In this document: one piece after another, positions 42,372-51,076 of the stretch | Position numbering within the stretch: position 1 is the stretch's first letter | Layout of the letters: every line of letters starts with the position of its first letter | Assembly: GCA_964500895.1 (NCBI GenBank) | Contig: CAZCQP010000006.1 | Coordinates: 15,210 to 79,209, forward strand | Direction: 5' to 3' | DNA length: 64,000 nucleotides | Source: CAZCQP01 sp964500895 | Lineage (GTDB): Bacteria; Bacillota; Clostridia; Lachnospirales; JAISER01 | Made by a program: the position numbers and the translations under genes | Notes under the pieces: model-generated | Seen by the model: the letters and a program-made list of their open reading frames with translations, nothing else | What the model was told of the DNA's origin: nothing | Database searches by the model: none

Positions 42372-43739
42372 ATGAAACTGAAAACAGCTTTACATGGCAA
42401 TGTTTTTCAATTCAATAGCTTAAAAGAAGTTTTCGGAAAAGCAAACGAAGAAAAATCTGCGGATATGATTATGGGGATTGGTGCCCGCTCTGTGTCTGAA
42501 AGGGTCGCCGCCAAAGTGGTGCTTAGCGAACTGACGCTGGAGCAAATACGCAACAATCCGCTCATTCCGTATGAAAGCGATGAAGTAACAAGGGTTATCG
42601 AGGATGGCATCAATGAAACCATCTACAAAAGCATCAAGTCTAAAACCGTGGGGGAACTTAGAAATTATATTCTCGACCACAAGACCACCAACAAAGACTT
42701 GGACTGCCTGCGCCAAGGCCTGAACGCCGAAATGATTGCGGCCGTGACCAAGCTGATGAGCAACATGGACTTGGTGTACGGTGCCAGAAAAATGCGTAAC
42801 AGCGCCAAATGCAAATATGATATTGGCCTGGAAGGCACATTATCATTCCGTTTGCAGCCCAACCACCCCATGGACAACCCCAAAGGTATTCTGGCATCCA
42901 TAATGGAAGGCTTGAGCTATGGCAGCGGCGACGCCGTGCTTGGTGTAAACCCTGTGGAAGACAATGTGGAAGGCACAACCCGCATCATGAACACACTGTA
43001 CGACTTCATGTTAAAGTGGGACATTCCAACCCACACCTGCGTGCTGTCCCACATTACAACGCAAATGGAGGCTGTTAAAAAGGGCGCACCGGTTTCCATG
43101 TTGTTTCAAAGCGTGGCAGGCACGCAACCGGCTAACGAAGGTTTTGGTGTGAATGAAGCCATTTTAAACGAAGCCTTCGAGATTATTAAAAAGCACGGCA
43201 TTGCACCCGGGCCGAACCTGATGTATTTTGAAACCGGCCAAGGTTCTGAATGCAGCCTGGATGCCGACCTGGGCGTAGACGAAATGACCCTGGAGGCAAG
43301 AACATACGGCTACATTAAAAAGTATGCACCGTTTATGGTGAACAATGTATCAGGCTTTATTGGGCCAGAAACCTTGTATGACGGCAAGCAGATGATTCGT
43401 GCCAACTTGGAAGATCACTTTATGGGCAAGCTCACCGGTCTGCCCATGGGAATGGCACCTTGCTACACCAACCACACGGGCATTGACCAAGGCGACCAGG
43501 AAATTGCAACCATGCTCTTGGCTATGGCTGGGTCTAATTACTACATGGGCGTGGCCTGTGGCGACGACGTGATGTTGAGCTATCAGGACACCAGCTTCCA
43601 CGATGACGCCACATTGCGGGAACTTTTAAACCTTAAACCCGCCAAAGAATTTTTTGAATGGACAATCAAAATGGGCATTCTGGATGAAAATGGCCGTTTA
43701 GGTGAAAGAGCGGGCGATGCATCCATCTTTTTAAAATAA
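42372..43739 (+). CDS. eutB: Ethanolamine ammonia-lyase large subunit EutB (copy 1)
   Basis: EutB with EutC and adenosylcobalamin splits ethanolamine into acetaldehyde and ammonia by a radical mechanism. The 455-residue TIM-barrel protein has the family length and conserved stretches LQPNHPMDNP, GLSYGSGDAVLGVNPV and YFETGQGSECS. The start aligns with other EutB proteins (MKLKTALHGN). It is the first gene after the EutV leader. A second full copy lies at 52.6 kb. Confidence 0.97.
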   Translation: MKLKTALHGNVFQFNSLKEVFGKANEEKSADMIMGIGARSVSERVAAKVVLSELTLEQIRNNPLIPYESDEVTRVIEDGINETIYKSIKSKTVGELRNYILDHKTTNKDLDCLRQGLNAEMIAAVTKLMSNMDLVYGARKMRNSAKCKYDIGLEGTLSFRLQPNHPMDNPKGILASIMEGLSYGSGDAVLGVNPVEDNVEGTTRIMNTLYDFMLKWDIPTHTCVLSHITTQMEAVKKGAPVSMLFQSVAGTQPANEGFGVNEAILNEAFEIIKKHGIAPGPNLMYFETGQGSECSLDADLGVDEMTLEARTYGYIKKYAPFMVNNVSGFIGPETLYDGKQMIRANLEDHFMGKLTGLPMGMAPCYTNHTGIDQGDQEIATMLLAMAGSNYYMGVACGDDVMLSYQDTSFHDDATLRELLNLKPAKEFFEWTIKMGILDENGRLGERAGDASIFLK

Positions 43740-43759
43740 ATATGGAGGGGTGAAAGTCG

Positions 43760-44647
43760 GTGGATAAAGCAAGCTTGGAAAGCGTGATCAGAGGTGTCAT
43801 TCAAGAAATGACAAAAGAAAACGCTGGACAGTTACAACGCAATGAACCGTGTGGTCAATTAGGCGCAGCCGATTGCGGCTGTGATGGGGCTGTGGAAGAC
43901 ATTACAACCGTTCAGCTGAACCAGGTGCTGAACGTGCCAAACCCGGAAAACAGAGAAGCCTATATGGAACTGAAACAGGCCACCCCGGCCAGGCTGGGCG
44001 TTTGGAGAGCAGGCCCCCGCCTGACCACCAGCACCCTGCTACGTTTCCGGGCAGACCATGCGGCAGCCATGGACGCTGTGTTTAGCGAAGTGGACGAAGC
44101 GTTGCTTACACGTAACAACCTGTTTACCGTACATACCACGTCGAAAGACAAAGTGCAGTTTTTGTCGAACCCGGCCACGGGCAGGTGTTTTGATGAAGCA
44201 AACACGCAAATCATTAAAGAAAAGTGTGTCCATGCACCTCAAGTGCAAATTATCGTGGCGGATGGGTTAAGCTCCACGTCCATAGAAGCAAACATCGAGG
44301 ACATGATTCCGTCACTGGTGCAGGGCTTAAAAGGCCATGGGCTAACCATGGGCACACCGTTCTTTATTAAGCATGGACGGGTAGGGGCCATGGACGCCGT
44401 GACGGAAGCATTAGATGCTGAGGTCACCGTGTTGCTCATTGGTGAAAGGCCGGGCTTGGTAACCGGCGAAAGCATGAGCTGCTATATGACGTACAAAGGG
44501 CGCGTAGGCATGGCCGAATCTATGCGCACGGTGGTGTCCAACATTTACAAAAACGGCACACCGCCCACCGAAGCAGGCGCTCACGTTGCAGACATTGTGA
44601 AGCTTATGATTGAGCGCAAGGCCAGCGGGCTAGATTTAAAGCTGTAG
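43760..44647 (+). CDS. eutC: Ethanolamine ammonia-lyase small subunit EutC (copy 1)
   Basis: EutC completes the B12 site of the lyase. The 295-residue protein has an N-terminal amphipathic helix (LESVIRGVIQEM, residues 6-17) of the type that directs cargo into microcompartments, a linker, then the catalytic part with TPARLGVWRAGPR, LRFRADHAAAMDAV and GERPGLVTGESMS. It starts at GTG 43760, seven bases after GGAGGGGTG. Confidence 0.96.
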   Translation: MDKASLESVIRGVIQEMTKENAGQLQRNEPCGQLGAADCGCDGAVEDITTVQLNQVLNVPNPENREAYMELKQATPARLGVWRAGPRLTTSTLLRFRADHAAAMDAVFSEVDEALLTRNNLFTVHTTSKDKVQFLSNPATGRCFDEANTQIIKEKCVHAPQVQIIVADGLSSTSIEANIEDMIPSLVQGLKGHGLTMGTPFFIKHGRVGAMDAVTEALDAEVTVLLIGERPGLVTGESMSCYMTYKGRVGMAESMRTVVSNIYKNGTPPTEAGAHVADIVKLMIERKASGLDLKL

Positions 44648-44688
44648 TACATACAGCTAAAAATAGTAAAGAAGAGGAAGGTGTCTGT

Positions 44689-45342
44689 ATGACCAACGAT
44701 GCATTAAAAAGTAGCGTATTAAGCGCAAGAATTATTCCAAATGTGAATGAAGACATGGTAAAGGAATTCAACCTGCCTGCAGGGCACCGCAGCATTGGCA
44801 TGTTTACGGCCGACTGCGATGATGTGTCCTACACGGCTATGGACGAAGCCACCAAGCGGGTGGACGTTAAAGTGGTGTATGGCAAAAGCTTTTACGGCGG
44901 TGCGGCCAACGCCAACACCAAGCTGGCCGGTGAAGTGATTGGTATCATTTCCGGTGCAAGCCCCGCAGAAGTAAAAAGCGGCTTAGATGCCATCGTGGAC
45001 GTGGTGGAAAACGAAGCCCATTTCATTAGCGCCAACGAAGACGACAGTGTGGTTTATTACGCACAGTGTATTTCCAGAACAGGCTCCTATTTGTCTCAAG
45101 TGGCCAACATTCCAGAAGGACAACCTTTGGCCTATCTCATCGCCCCTCCATTGGAAGCCATGTATGGGCTGGATGCGGCACTGAAGGCGGCAGATGTGAC
45201 CATGGTGGCATTTTATGGCCCGCCATCTGAAACAAACTTTGGCGGCGGCTTGCTGACGGGAAGTCAATCAGCCTGTAAAGCCGCATGTGATGCGTTTGCA
45301 GACGCTGTAAAGGCCGTTGCCGCGAACCCAACTAAATATTAA
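44689..45342 (+). CDS. eutL: Microcompartment shell protein EutL
   Basis: EutL is a tandem BMC-domain shell protein that forms trimers with a gated central pore. The 217-residue length is standard. Recognisable stretches are FNLPAGHRSIGMFTADCDDVSYTA in the first domain and MYGLDAALKAADVTMVAFYGPPSETNFGGG in the second. It lies between eutC and another shell gene, as in other Firmicutes loci. Confidence 0.95.
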   Translation: MTNDALKSSVLSARIIPNVNEDMVKEFNLPAGHRSIGMFTADCDDVSYTAMDEATKRVDVKVVYGKSFYGGAANANTKLAGEVIGIISGASPAEVKSGLDAIVDVVENEAHFISANEDDSVVYYAQCISRTGSYLSQVANIPEGQPLAYLIAPPLEAMYGLDAALKAADVTMVAFYGPPSETNFGGGLLTGSQSACKAACDAFADAVKAVAANPTKY

Positions 45343-45355
45343 GAGGTGATTCGCC

Positions 45356-45967
45356 ATGCAGGCAATCGGTATGATTGAAACCAAAGGCTTGACGGCTTCC
45401 ATTGAAGCGCTGGATGCGATGGTGAAATCAGCCAATGTTAAATTGGTGACTAAGCAAAATATAGGCGGTGCCCTGATAACCGTTGTTGTAGAAGGCGATG
45501 TGGGTGCGGTGAAAGCGGCTGTAGATGCGGGCGTATCTGCGGCACAGAAGGTGGGAACGGTTGTTTCCGCACATGTCATTCCCCGGTGCAGCCAGGACGT
45601 TGGCATGGTTTTGCTGGGTGCGGCCCAGGAAAATGTGCAGGATAGCGTGCAGGAAAGCATAGCCCCCGTACAGCCCGTTGCGGACAATGCGCCAGAGGAG
45701 ACCGCCTGCCCAGATGAACCACAGATGCCGGAAGAAGAACAGACCTTACCGGAAGAGCCAGAAGAACCGGTTGAACAGGAAGAAGCAAAGCTTGCACCGG
45801 CCTTACCTGTAAAAACAAGAGAAGAACTGAACGGCATGAAGTTAGCCGAACTGCGGCAACTGGCCAGACAGCTTCCCATCCAAGGTTTGAAATATCAGGA
45901 GATTAAGCTTCTGAACCAGGAAACCTTAATAGAACATATTTTAAAGTGCTACGAAGCACAACAATAA
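45356..45967 (+). CDS. BMC shell protein with acidic linker and Rho_N/SAP-like C-terminal domain
   Basis: Residues 1-90 are a PduA/EutM-type BMC domain (IGMIETKGLTASIEALDAMV, GDVGAVKAAVDAG, HVIPR). Residues ~95-150 are a Pro/Glu-rich linker. The last ~50 residues (ELNGMKLAELRQLARQLPI...ETLIEHIL) resemble the helix-loop-helix of Rho_N or SAP domains, which bind nucleic acids in other proteins. EutK also carries a C-terminal extension, but a different winged-helix one. Whether this tail faces the lumen or cytosol, and what it binds, cannot be told from sequence. Confidence 0.85.
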   Translation: MQAIGMIETKGLTASIEALDAMVKSANVKLVTKQNIGGALITVVVEGDVGAVKAAVDAGVSAAQKVGTVVSAHVIPRCSQDVGMVLLGAAQENVQDSVQESIAPVQPVADNAPEETACPDEPQMPEEEQTLPEEPEEPVEQEEAKLAPALPVKTREELNGMKLAELRQLARQLPIQGLKYQEIKLLNQETLIEHILKCYEAQQ

Positions 45968-45989
45968 TCTTATACATGGAGGTATACAT

Positions 45990-46283
45990 ATGTCTATAAC
46001 AAATGCATTAGGTTTGGTTGAAACAAAAGGGCTGGTAGGCGCCATTGAAGCAGCCGATGCCATGGTTAAAGCAGCCAATGTAACACTGGTTGGCAAAGAA
46101 AAAATCGGCAGCGGTTTAGTGACCGTCATGATTAGAGGCGACGTTGGTGCAGTCAAGGCAGCTACCGATGCTGGTGCAGCTGCTGCGGCAAGAATTAGCG
46201 AAGTGGTATCTGTACACGTTATTCCACGGCCCCACGGCGAAGTGGAGATGATTTTACCGAAAAGCTTGGTAATCACTGAATAA
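45990..46283 (+). CDS. eutM: Microcompartment shell protein EutM/PduA-like (copy 1)
   Basis: This 97-residue hexameric BMC-H protein is the likely main facet tile. It has ALGLVETKGLVGAIEAADAMV, KEKIGSGLVTVMIRGDVGAV and the C-terminal HVIPRPHGEVEMILP. It is nearly identical to the 95-residue protein at 58351, differing mainly at the ends. Confidence 0.96.
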   Translation: MSITNALGLVETKGLVGAIEAADAMVKAANVTLVGKEKIGSGLVTVMIRGDVGAVKAATDAGAAAAARISEVVSVHVIPRPHGEVEMILPKSLVITE

Positions 46284-46313
46284 TAAAAGCCCATCTGGAA
46301 AGGTTGTGGCAGC

Positions 46314-47144
46314 ATGTTTTGTGCTGAACGGGTGGATGCGTTTATAGGCAGCGTGGAGCAGTCGTTAACCGTAAACGGTGCATTTCAAAGCCCAGATGAA
46401 CTGATGGTGGGCGTGGATTTAGGCACGGCATACATTGTGGTGGTGGTTTTAAACGGGCAAGGCCAGCCTGTGGCCTGTGAATTGGCATTTTCGCAAGTGC
46501 TGAAAGACGGGTTGGTGGTTGACTACATCGGTGCGGTGAACACCGTCCGGCAACTAAAGGCCAAGCTTGAAAACAGGTTAGGCGTTGCTCTAACAAAGGC
46601 AGCCATTGCAGTGCCGCCGGGCACTTCCCCTGGCGACCAGCGCACCCATGTAAATGTGGTGGAAGCTTGCGAAATGGATGTGACCGCCATTGTTGAAGAA
46701 CCCACAGCGGCCAATGCTGTCTTAAACATTCAGCAAGGCGTTATCGTGGACATTGGCGGCGGCACCACGGGGCTTTCAGTGCTGGACGGCGGAAAAGTTA
46801 TCTATACGGCAGACGAAGCAACCGGCGGAACCCACCTGAGCCTGGTTTTGTCCGGCCGGTATAAAGTGTCTTTTGAAGAAGCGGAAAGCTTAAAAAAAGA
46901 TGCCAGACGCCAAAAAGAAGTGCTACTGGCTGTAACCCCGGTTATTCAGAAAATGTGCGCCATTGTGCGGGACAACATCCAGCGCTTTAACGTGGAGGAT
47001 GTGTATCTGGTGGGAGGCACGTGCTGTTTAAAAGGCGTAGAGGACATTTTCTCAAAAGAACTGGGCATCCGGGTGTACAAACCGGCCAATCCGTTTTTGG
47101 TGACGCCCACAGGCATTGCTTTATGCTGCCGGGGCGAAGATTAA
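46314..47144 (+). CDS. eutJ: EutJ, actin/Hsp70-like ATPase
   Basis: EutJ is a 276-residue ATPase of the actin/Hsp70 fold encoded in eut loci, proposed to be a chaperone or reactivation factor. It shows phosphate 1 (VGVDLGTAYIVVVVL, near 29), phosphate 2 (IVDIGGGTTGLSVLDGG, near 145) and adenosine (VYLVGGTCCLKGVEDIF, near 229) motifs. It lies between eutM and eutN. Confidence 0.94.
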   Translation: MFCAERVDAFIGSVEQSLTVNGAFQSPDELMVGVDLGTAYIVVVVLNGQGQPVACELAFSQVLKDGLVVDYIGAVNTVRQLKAKLENRLGVALTKAAIAVPPGTSPGDQRTHVNVVEACEMDVTAIVEEPTAANAVLNIQQGVIVDIGGGTTGLSVLDGGKVIYTADEATGGTHLSLVLSGRYKVSFEEAESLKKDARRQKEVLLAVTPVIQKMCAIVRDNIQRFNVEDVYLVGGTCCLKGVEDIFSKELGIRVYKPANPFLVTPTGIALCCRGED

Positions 47145-47186
47145 GTTATGGCAGATGGTGCACATTCAGCCATAGGGAGGCTTTAC

Positions 47187-47456
47187 ATGATTATTGGCAA
47201 AGTGATAGGCAATGTGTGGGCCACCAGCAAAAGCAAGGGGTTGGAGGGCATGAAGCTGATGGTTGTGGAACCGTACGGCTATGACGGCCATCCGAAACAA
47301 TACCCCATTGTTGCAGCAGACAGCATTGGCGCAGGCATTGGCGAAACGGTGCTTGTGGTTTCCGGCAGTTCTGCCCGGTGTGTGGCCGAAAACAAAGATA
47401 TTCCGGTGGACAGTATGATTGTGGGGATTATTGACGCAATAGACTTGCAACAGTAA
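47187..47456 (+). CDS. eutN: Microcompartment vertex protein EutN
   Basis: EutN/CcmL-type pentamers close the vertices of the shell. The 89-residue product begins MIIGKVIGNVWATSKSKGLEG and contains VAADSIGAGIGETVLVVSGSSAR, the family core. The ATG at 47187 follows GGGAGG by seven bases; the longer frame from 47148 has no ribosome site. Confidence 0.95.
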   Translation: MIIGKVIGNVWATSKSKGLEGMKLMVVEPYGYDGHPKQYPIVAADSIGAGIGETVLVVSGSSARCVAENKDIPVDSMIVGIIDAIDLQQ

Positions 47457-47504
47457 AAGCATGATTATGCACACAAAAATTAATTCAGGAAAAGGAGCGG
47501 CAGC

Positions 47505-48593
47505 ATGGGAATAAGCGATATTATTATATACATTATGTTGTTTTTCATGGTTGTTGGTATTGTTGACAAGTTGGTTTTTAAAAGCAAATGGGGTTATGGA
47601 ACCCAATTTGAAGAAGGCGTGCAGGCCATGGGTGCGCTGGCATTGGCTATGGTTGGTATCATGTGCTTTGCACCCGTTTTGGGCAATGTACTGACACCGA
47701 TTATCAGCCCATTATATGCCATAATCGGTGCAGACCCGGCCATGGTAGCCGGCTCGCTGCTGGCCATTGACATGGGTGGGTACCCGTTGGCCAAAGTTAT
47801 GACGGAAAATGCACAAATCCATAACCTTTCAGGTATTTACTTGGGCGCTATGATGGGTGCTACCGTTGTGTTTTCTATTCCGGTTTCGCTGGGCATCATT
47901 CAAGATTCGGACAAGCCTTTTCTTGCAAAAGGTATGTTGGCAGGTTTTATAGCCATTCCCTTCGGCGCATTTGCATCGGGCATTGCGGACGGCATTGGCA
48001 TGGGCATTTTGTTGGTGAATCTGATTCCTTCCATCGTTTTAGCAGGTTTGTTTGCACTTGGGCTTTTCTTCATTCCAGAAACTATGCTGAAAGGGTTTAA
48101 CATTTTTTCAGTGGCCATTACGGTGTTAATTACCGTTTGCTTTGGCGCTGCCATTATTGAAGCGCTGTCAGGCATTGTCATCATTCCCGGTATGGACCCC
48201 ATTGGCCCGCAGCTTGAAGTGGTGGGAATCATCGCCATTACGCTGGCCGGTGCGTACCCGCTGGTGCATTTCATTACAAAAGTGTTTAGTAAACCGCTGA
48301 TGGTGCTGGGCAAGCTGATGGGTGTAAACGATGTGACAGCGGCGGGCATGATTGCCACGCTGGCCAACAACATCCCCATGTTCGGCATGATGAAAGACAT
48401 GGACAACAAAGGCAAAGTGCTTTCTGTGGCATTTTCCGTGTGTGCAGCGTTTACATTCGGTGACCATTTGGGTTACGCTTCGGCCCAAGACCCTAAAGTC
48501 ATTATGCCCATGATTGCCGGCAAGTTGGTTGGCGGTGTGGTTGCTATCATTATCGCAAGCCTGTTTGTGGGCAAAGAGCATAAAGCAAGCTAG
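47505..48593 (+). CDS. eutH: Ethanolamine permease EutH
   Basis: EutH is a polytopic membrane protein that takes up ethanolamine at low pH or low supply. The 362-residue protein has about ten hydrophobic segments and conserved LLAIDMGGYPLA, FIAIPFGAFASG and FGDHLGYASAQDPKVI. It supplies the substrate for both EutBC pairs. Confidence 0.95.
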   Translation: MGISDIIIYIMLFFMVVGIVDKLVFKSKWGYGTQFEEGVQAMGALALAMVGIMCFAPVLGNVLTPIISPLYAIIGADPAMVAGSLLAIDMGGYPLAKVMTENAQIHNLSGIYLGAMMGATVVFSIPVSLGIIQDSDKPFLAKGMLAGFIAIPFGAFASGIADGIGMGILLVNLIPSIVLAGLFALGLFFIPETMLKGFNIFSVAITVLITVCFGAAIIEALSGIVIIPGMDPIGPQLEVVGIIAITLAGAYPLVHFITKVFSKPLMVLGKLMGVNDVTAAGMIATLANNIPMFGMMKDMDNKGKVLSVAFSVCAAFTFGDHLGYASAQDPKVIMPMIAGKLVGGVVAIIIASLFVGKEHKAS

Positions 48594-48607
48594 GAGGAAG
48601 ATCTTTC

Positions 48608-49066
48608 ATGGAAATTGATGCAAAGTTAATCGAATCAATGATACGCAAGGTGTTACAAGAAGAAGCAGCAAAAAACGCAGACCCAGGGCTGGCAGGGCTT
48701 CGCCGTGTGGACAGCTCCGGCGTGATGGCGGTGAACACCAATAAAGTGGTGTGTGAAAAGTTTCCTTTCCCAATCCCCAGCCAGGACGTTTATTTAAAAG
48801 ACATTATGACTGTGGAAGAAAGCCCTCGTTTGGGCTGCGGTATGATGGAAATGAAAAACGGCGCAAGCTTCGACTGGACGCTGAAATATGACGAAGTGGA
48901 CTATGTGATTGAAGGCACGCTGGAAATCATCATAGACGGCCGCAAAGTAAGCGCTAGCGCAGGAGAAGTGCTTTTTATCCCCAAAAACTCCAGCATTACT
49001 TTCAGTACGCCAGACCAGGCACGGTTCTTATACGTGGTATACCCCGCCAACTGGTCCGAGCAATAG
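48608..49066 (+). CDS. eutQ: EutQ, cupin-fold ethanolamine utilisation protein
   Basis: EutQ is a cupin protein; in Salmonella it has been reported to act as an acetate kinase. The 152-residue product has the cupin core (MMEMKNGASFDWTLKYDEVDYVIEGTLEI...GEVLFIPKNSSI). Its N-terminus, AKLIESMIRKVLQEEAAKN, is an amphipathic helix like that of EutC, suggesting encapsulation. It is shorter than the enterobacterial protein (~230) because the N-terminal part is reduced to this helix and a linker. Confidence 0.92.
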   Translation: MEIDAKLIESMIRKVLQEEAAKNADPGLAGLRRVDSSGVMAVNTNKVVCEKFPFPIPSQDVYLKDIMTVEESPRLGCGMMEMKNGASFDWTLKYDEVDYVIEGTLEIIIDGRKVSASAGEVLFIPKNSSITFSTPDQARFLYVVYPANWSEQ

Positions 49067-49079
49067 GAGATGGCTTTCA

Positions 49080-50249
49080 ATGCATTATTTTGAAGCGTGC
49101 CCGAAAATTTGCTTCGGCGAGGACGCCTTGAATTATTTAGACAGCATAAAAGATGAAAAAATTTGTGTCATTGCCGACCCGTTTATGGTCAGTTCCGGCA
49201 TTGCACAAGACGTGACAAAGGTATTCAGGGAAAAAGGGTATGCTTACACCATATTTTCAGATGTAGAGCCGGATCCTTCCATCGCAACCATCAGCAGGGG
49301 TGTGCATCACATCTTCCAGGAAAAACCGGATGTGGTAATTGCGCTGGGCGGCGGTTCGGCCATTGATGCAGCCAAGGCCATCCTCTATTTTTGCACCCGG
49401 CTGAAAGGGCAAATGATGGATGAAAAGTATATTCACAAGCCATTTTTCATTGCCATTCCCACAACAAGCGGCACGGGTTCGGAAGTAACGTCTTATGCGG
49501 TGGTCACAGACCCATTAAACAACGTGAAAATACCCATAAGCGCCAAAAGGATGATTCCAGATGTGGCCATTCTGTGGCCCCAGTTTACCAAGACGCTACC
49601 ATTGGCTATTGTGGCCAATACGGGCATGGATGTGTTAACCCACGCCGTTGAAGCCTTTGTATCCAAAAATGCAAACCCATTTTCAGATATGTATGCCAAG
49701 GAAGCGGCACAGAAAGTGTTTAAATACCTGATTCCCCTGTACGAAAACCTGAACAATACGTCGCTGCGTGAGGAAATGTACATTGCATCTACCATGGCAG
49801 GGCTGGCCTTCACCAATTCCGGCTTGGGCATTAACCACAGCATTGCCCATACCATTGGGGCGGATTTTCACATTCCCCACGGCTTGGCCAACAGCATTGT
49901 TTTGCCATACGTCATTGCCTACAATGCAGGGTTGACCAAATATGTGGCCAATGGTGTGCATGAGAAATACGGGGTGCTGGCCCGTTTCATGGGCCTTCCC
50001 TTGGCAGATGATGTTGCGGCGTGTAAAGGATTGGTGATGGCCGTTCAAGCTTTTAACCAAAAGTTTGGCATCAAGCAAGCCTTAAAAGAGCATGGCATAG
50101 ACCCAACAACCTTTGCAGACAGGCTGGATGTTTCGGCAGACAAAATACTTGCCGATATGTGTACATCGGCAAACCCGGTGGACATTTCAAAGGAAAGCCT
50201 GAAGGGGCTGCTGATGGACATTTATGAAGGCAACGGAATCATGTTATAA
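49080..50249 (+). CDS. eutG: Iron-dependent alcohol dehydrogenase EutG
   Basis: EutG reduces acetaldehyde to ethanol and regenerates NAD+ inside the compartment. The 389-residue group III dehydrogenase has the NAD-binding GGGSAIDAAKAI (about residue 90), TTSGTGSEVT, and metal-binding His residues in NHSIAHTIGADFHIPHGLAN. Its C-terminal end is normal. Fourteen bases separate it from eutS. Confidence 0.93.
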   Translation: MHYFEACPKICFGEDALNYLDSIKDEKICVIADPFMVSSGIAQDVTKVFREKGYAYTIFSDVEPDPSIATISRGVHHIFQEKPDVVIALGGGSAIDAAKAILYFCTRLKGQMMDEKYIHKPFFIAIPTTSGTGSEVTSYAVVTDPLNNVKIPISAKRMIPDVAILWPQFTKTLPLAIVANTGMDVLTHAVEAFVSKNANPFSDMYAKEAAQKVFKYLIPLYENLNNTSLREEMYIASTMAGLAFTNSGLGINHSIAHTIGADFHIPHGLANSIVLPYVIAYNAGLTKYVANGVHEKYGVLARFMGLPLADDVAACKGLVMAVQAFNQKFGIKQALKEHGIDPTTFADRLDVSADKILADMCTSANPVDISKESLKGLLMDIYEGNGIML

Positions 50250-50262
50250 GGATGGTGCAGGT

Positions 50263-50610
50263 GTGGGCGAAGAAAAGCAAAGAGTGATACAGGAATATGT
50301 GCCCGGCAAACAGATTACGCTGGCACATTTGATAGCCAACCCCATTGCAGGTCTGCACAAAAAGCTGGGCCTGTTTGAAGACAGCCGAAACGCCATTGGC
50401 ATTCTGACCATCACTCCGTCGGAAGCCGCCATCATTGCAGCGGATGTGGCCACAAAGTCTGCCGCTGTAGACATTGGCTTTATCGACCGGTTCAGCGGTT
50501 CGCTCATGATAACAGGCGATGTTTCTGCGGTGGAATCGGCCCTTAAAGGTGTGCTGGAACTGCTGTCGGGTAAGATGGGTTTTACCCCGTCGGACATCAC
50601 CCGCTCATAG
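50263..50610 (+). CDS. eutS: Microcompartment shell protein EutS
   Basis: EutS is a circularly permuted BMC hexamer that bends between facets. The 115-residue product has VIQEYVPGKQITLAHLIANP, GILTITPSEAAIIAADVATK and DIGFIDRFSGSLMITGDVSAV. The start is taken as GTG 50263, giving the normal length; the ATG at 50224 would overlap eutG by 26 bases and add 13 unrelated residues. Confidence 0.93.
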   Translation: MGEEKQRVIQEYVPGKQITLAHLIANPIAGLHKKLGLFEDSRNAIGILTITPSEAAIIAADVATKSAAVDIGFIDRFSGSLMITGDVSAVESALKGVLELLSGKMGFTPSDITRS

Positions 50611-50631
50611 TTTGCGCCAAAGGAGAGACAT

Positions 50632-51060
50632 ATGAAAAGAGTCATCCTGATTGGTAAGACGGGCAGCGGAAAAACAACGCTTATTCAAAAGATAGAAGCG
50701 TTGGACATGCAGTATAAAAAAACCCAAAGCATTGAGTCTTACTACCAGTTTATAGACACGCCGGGGGAATATTTAGAGCACAAAGCATATTACGGCGCAT
50801 TGCTTATTTCTTCCGCCGAAGCGGACATCATTGGCTTGGTGGAGGACTGCACGGCGGAAGAAGTATGGCTGCCACCCATGATGTCCTCGGCCTTTTCCAA
50901 AGAAACCATTGGCATTATTACTAAAATGGACAAGGCTGAATCAAGCATGGTGGACAAAGCCAGGCAACGGCTGAAAGAAGCCGGTGCAGGTGAAATCTTT
51001 GAAGTGTCGGCTGTAGAAGACCTGGGTGTAGAGGCGTTAAAAGCCTATATTGACCGGTAG
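50632..51060 (+). CDS. eutP: EutP, small P-loop NTPase
   Basis: EutP is a ~142-residue P-loop protein with GKTGSGKTTL near residue 8, DTPGEYLEH near 38 and TKMDKAE near 98, a Ras-like arrangement. It has been reported to have acetate kinase activity in Salmonella. It precedes eutA by 16 bases and belongs to the same transcript. Confidence 0.92.
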   Translation: MKRVILIGKTGSGKTTLIQKIEALDMQYKKTQSIESYYQFIDTPGEYLEHKAYYGALLISSAEADIIGLVEDCTAEEVWLPPMMSSAFSKETIGIITKMDKAESSMVDKARQRLKEAGAGEIFEVSAVEDLGVEALKAYIDR

Positions 51061-51076
51061 GAAGGGGGTGTCAGGC

